Source: an uncultured Bacteroidia bacterium (lineage in GTDB: Bacteria; Bacteroidota; Bacteroidia; Bacteroidales; Prolixibacteraceae). From it: a stretch of DNA of 64,000 nucleotides. The DNA lies in contig CAIUUO010000066.1 of assembly GCA_903902325.1 (NCBI GenBank), positions 1 to 64,000 on the forward strand. The letters are read 5' to 3'. The notes below the pieces were generated by a model. It did no database searches. It saw only the letters and a list, made by a program, of their open reading frames with translations, and was not told where the DNA came from. The position numbers were made by a program, and so were the translations under genes. Of this stretch, positions 61,892-64,000 are shown piece by piece (position 1 is the first letter of the stretch; every line of letters starts with the position of its first letter).

Positions 61892-62061
61892 AGGAAAAAG
61901 GAGAAAGGAAAAAGTTAGGGGCAGCATTTGCGGCTGACCAATTAAGTAGAATAATAACGAAATGAAAAGCATAATGTGAGATGAGGTGTTATTCAAAAGG
62001 CAAAAGGCTGCAAGTTGAGTGTTTACTTTTTCCTTTTGCCTTTTGCCTTTTTCCTTATTTT
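61882..62061. repeat. Inverted repeat of AAGGAAAAAG / CAAAAGG words between korB and korC
   Basis: The left side (61882-61914) carries AAGGAAAAAGGAGAAAGG-type words. A perfect 14-bp pair, CAAAAGGCAAAAGG (61994-62007) with CCTTTTGCCTTTTG (62032-62045), forms the inner hairpin; a TTTTTCC-rich right side ends at 62061. It begins within the last korB codons and lies inside an operon. It might attenuate korC expression, but that is untested. Confidence 0.75.
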
Positions 62062-62097
62062 CAATAGTGCTTTAATAATCGATAATATTTCAAGATT

Positions 62098-62649
62098 ATG
62101 ACTGAAGAAATCATTATTGCCGGTTTTGGCGGACAGGGAGTTCTCTCCATGGGAAAGATCCTTGCCTATTCAGGAGTGATGCAGGATCAGGAAGTTGCCT
62201 GGTTTCCATCCTACGGTCCCGAAATGAGGGGTGGTACAGCCAACGTGACTGTGATCCTGAGTGATGACCGAATCAGTTCCCCGGTTCTCCATGAATTTGA
62301 TACCGCCATCATCCTCAACCAGCAATCCATGACCAAATTTGAAAAGATGGTCAAGGCGGGAGGAACTTTGCTCTATGACCCGAATGGAGTCGTAAAGCAT
62401 CCTACCAGGAAAGATATCAACATTTACAAGGTGGAGGGAGCCAGATTGGCCGTAGAAATGGGAAATCCACTCACCTTCAATATGATCGTTTTGGGGGCAT
62501 TCCTGAAGGCCAAACCCGTTATCAAAATGGAGAATGTCAAAAAAGGTCTTGAAAAGTCACTTCCCGAAAGACATCACAAGCTGATTCCGCTTAATTTGAA
62601 GGCCATCGAGGTTGGACAGGCCAATCTTGAAGTTGTGCAGGAAGTTTGA
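62098..62649 (+). CDS. korC: 2-oxoacid:ferredoxin oxidoreductase gamma subunit
   Basis: 183 residues of the POR/KOR gamma type: GFGGQGVLSMGKILAYSG at the N-terminus and PSYGPEMRGGTANVTVILSD, which is highly conserved. It forms the structural third subunit with KorA and KorB. Last gene of the korDABC operon. Confidence 0.93.
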   Translation: MTEEIIIAGFGGQGVLSMGKILAYSGVMQDQEVAWFPSYGPEMRGGTANVTVILSDDRISSPVLHEFDTAIILNQQSMTKFEKMVKAGGTLLYDPNGVVKHPTRKDINIYKVEGARLAVEMGNPLTFNMIVLGAFLKAKPVIKMENVKKGLEKSLPERHHKLIPLNLKAIEVGQANLEVVQEV

Positions 62650-62710
62650 CAAGAAACAGATAAAAACTATTTTTTTTAGTTGAGTTGTCAAAAAAATAAA
62701 CTGAAAAAAC

Positions 62711-62741
62711 TTGACATTTGGTTCACAATGATGTATCTTTG
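62711..62741 (+). promoter_or_regulatory. Strong Bacteroidota-type promoter with no gene downstream on its strand
   Basis: TTG -33 core (62711-62713), exactly 20-bp spacer, TATCTTTG (62734-62741), matching TAnnTTTG. The predicted start is near 62747. The only thing it can transcribe nearby is a short structured segment ending in a terminator-like hairpin. Confidence 0.6.
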
Positions 62742-62746
62742 CAATG

Positions 62747-62809
62747 TCGATTCTACGGATTCGACGCCGTAAAGCCTTAAGGAGTTTAGCTCTTTGAGGC
62801 TTTGCTTTT
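62747..62809 (+). ncRNA. Candidate small structured RNA
   Basis: About 63 nt between a good promoter and a terminator. Hairpin 1: TACGG-N8-CCGTA (62754-62771). Hairpin 2: AAAGCCTTAAGGAG / CTCTTTGAGGCTTT (62771-62803), a 14-bp helix with two G-U pairs and a 5-nt loop, followed by GCTTTT. No ORF with a start codon fits. The terminator hairpin overlaps the 3' end of the minus-strand gene at 62786, so the RNA would be antisense to that gene's end. Alternative view: the hairpin is only the terminator of korC or of the convergent gene. Confidence 0.45.
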
Positions 62810-63313
62810 AAATACAAGTTCATTTGTACCATTTTTCAATACCCAAACCTCATTAATCACATGCCCCTCTTTAATTCTTTGAATACAAGTTCTTTTAATA
62901 TGGTCATGGGTCATATTACAATCTTTAATAATTATTCTGGAAGATTGTTTTAGTCCACGTCTTAGCATGTTACTAAAATTCGTTTTAGGATTATTTGATA
63001 TAAACCCCTCATATTCAAAAAAATCATTATCGACTTTCAAGTCAGGACATTTCCCTTCGTACTTAGTCCCAATTAAACCGCCAAATATTTTTTTATACCT
63101 TTTATCTTTGAAATGAAGTTTAGGCAATATCTGCACTTTTCGACCTATTTTTGCAAACTCAAAAGAGATTAACAATAAATCACGGTAATCATTTTGATTT
63201 TTATCAACTTCAGAATGAATTTCGACACGACCATTGTTTTCAAACTCTTTATAGATTGTAAATTCTCCAGAGGAAGTTGATTTTGATAAATAAGGATGAA
63301 ATAAAATAGACAT
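62786..63313 (-). CDS. Orphan protein resembling CdiA-type C-terminal nuclease domains
   Basis: 175 residues, no signal peptide. The arrangement KVQILPKLHFKD, PDLKVDNDFFEYEGF, then NMLRRGLKQSSRIIIKDCNM, IKRTCIQRIKEGHV and INEVWVLKNGTNELVF resembles the PD-x(n)-E-type tRNase/CdiA C-terminal domains used in contact-dependent inhibition and other polymorphic toxins. The candidate acidic residues are in PDLKVD and YEG. No CdiA or TPS transporter, and no obvious immunity gene, is adjacent. AT-rich, suggesting acquisition. The family link is from pattern memory only. Confidence 0.5.
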   Translation of the reverse strand: MSILFHPYLSKSTSSGEFTIYKEFENNGRVEIHSEVDKNQNDYRDLLLISFEFAKIGRKVQILPKLHFKDKRYKKIFGGLIGTKYEGKCPDLKVDNDFFEYEGFISNNPKTNFSNMLRRGLKQSSRIIIKDCNMTHDHIKRTCIQRIKEGHVINEVWVLKNGTNELVFKSKASKS

Positions 63314-63490
63314 ACTTAGTCACTTCAATAATAATAGGCTTCAATTCCTGACGTTTACAAAACAACATTCTAATAAATTTAACCTATTTTACTGACATTT
63401 CATAATTGATAAATCTCCTGTTTTCTTTCATCGTTTTTTCTTAGTTTTAGCCTCAACAAACAACTTTATAACTAACTTTTTCTTCAAAGT

Positions 63491-64000
63491 ATGAATATAA
63501 AAATTAGGCTGACCCTGATGAACTTCCTACAGTTCTTTGTATGGGGTGCGTGGCTGATCTCACTTGGCGGATACATGATGGGACCATTGAAATTTACCGG
63601 CGGACAGGTAGGCGGAGTCTATGCAACCATGGGGATTGCTGCGCTCTTTATGCCGGGCTTAATGGGGATCGTTGCCGATCGCTGGATCAACGCAGAGAGG
63701 GTTCTGGGAATGTGTCATTTCATTGGGGCAATCCTGCTCTTTTGGGCTTCTACGATCACTAATCCCGTGGTGATGTACTGGGTGATGCTTTTCAATGCCA
63801 TGGCCTATATGCCCACTATTGCCCTGAACAGCGCCGTTTCCTATAATATTCTGCTTCAAAAAGGATACGATGTGGTGATAGATTTTCCACCCATCCGCGT
63901 TTGGGGAACCGTCGGCTTCATATTTGCCATGTGGATTGTGGATCTCTTGGGATGGGCCAGAAGTCCGGCCCAGTTGTATGTCAGCTCCGCGACAGCGCTT
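63491..64000 (+). CDS. Nucleoside permease-like MFS transporter (partial, runs off the window)
   Basis: The first 170 codons are present and stay open to the last base. N-terminus NIKIRLTLMNFLQFFVWGAW followed by LISLGGYM and later GIAALFMPGLMGIVADRW resembles NupG/XapB-type nucleoside:H+ symporters. Several hydrophobic helices are visible. The ATG at 63491 matches the family start. The rest of the gene lies beyond the window. Confidence 0.82.
   Translation, partial: MNIKIRLTLMNFLQFFVWGAWLISLGGYMMGPLKFTGGQVGGVYATMGIAALFMPGLMGIVADRWINAERVLGMCHFIGAILLFWASTITNPVVMYWVMLFNAMAYMPTIALNSAVSYNILLQKGYDVVIDFPPIRVWGTVGFIFAMWIVDLLGWARSPAQLYVSSATAL

Noticed and set aside
62747-62809. tRNA or tmRNA fragment (GGATTCGAC resembles a T-loop)
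   Set aside because: The TACGG/CCGTA stem has an 8-nt loop and there is no acceptor, D-arm or CCA context.

Overview
The window looks like a chromosomal segment of a Bacteroidota bacterium, probably an anaerobic or facultative Bacteroidales-like lineage. The evidence is promoter elements of the TAnnTTTG type, mostly weak Shine-Dalgarno sequences, a HemC-HemD fusion, an 11-gene complex I cluster without nuoE/F/G, a metal RND pump fused to its outer-membrane channel, a DUF6660-like small Cys-rich protein, and a KorDABC 2-oxoacid:ferredoxin oxidoreductase. No rRNA, tRNA or CRISPR array was found.

Layout. 0.2-4.2 kb: haem precursor operon hemA-hemCD-hemB (minus). 4.5-6.5 kb: OmpR-type two-component pair. 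6.7-9.1 kb: cation efflux protein, TcdA-like tRNA dehydratase and a GNAT acetyltransferase. 9.1-18.3 kb: a very large PAS-rich signalling locus, a hybrid kinase preceded by what was apparently one roughly 2,500-codon PAS/GAF hybrid kinase, now cut in two by a single in-frame TAA. 19-23.3 kb: FHS-type sugar transporter, a large secreted MG2-like protein, and a hicB-hicA pair in which hicA is broken by an in-frame TAA. 23.4-28.6 kb: mnmE, hsp20, a nested inverted-repeat element, small conserved proteins, a hydroxypyruvate-isomerase-like protein and two paralogous secreted Ala/Lys/Pro-rich proteins. 28.7-37.8 kb: divergent two-component pair, second cation efflux protein, metal RND efflux operon. 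37.9-49.1 kb: Usp-like protein and nuoABCDHIJKLMN. 49.2-54.2 kb: small unknown proteins, an outer-membrane protein, phenylacetate-CoA ligase and an ACT-domain protein.

54.15-56.85 kb is an accessory island, AT-rich in its gene-bearing part. It holds small secreted or unknown genes, a REP-associated tyrosine transposase (RAYT) element, and a 165-bp internally deleted derivative of that element. The island is bracketed by two divergent copies of the 3' end of the ACT gene. From 56.9 kb come pheA, an atypical flavodoxin, an aminotransferase, and then the korDABC operon. 62.7-63.3 kb carries a candidate structured small RNA converging on an orphan gene resembling a CdiA-type nuclease domain. The window ends inside a nucleoside-permease-like gene.

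How the parts fit. Ferredoxin-reducing KorDABC, a flavodoxin and a complex I lacking the NADH-input module in this cluster suggest ferredoxin- or flavodoxin-linked energy metabolism. PaaK, the ACT protein, PheA and the aminotransferase suggest aromatic amino acid and aryl-acid metabolism. A pervasive background feature is the set of intergenic inverted or direct repeats built from 7-12-bp words, a different word set at each site. Several lie inside operons, and some overlap gene ends.
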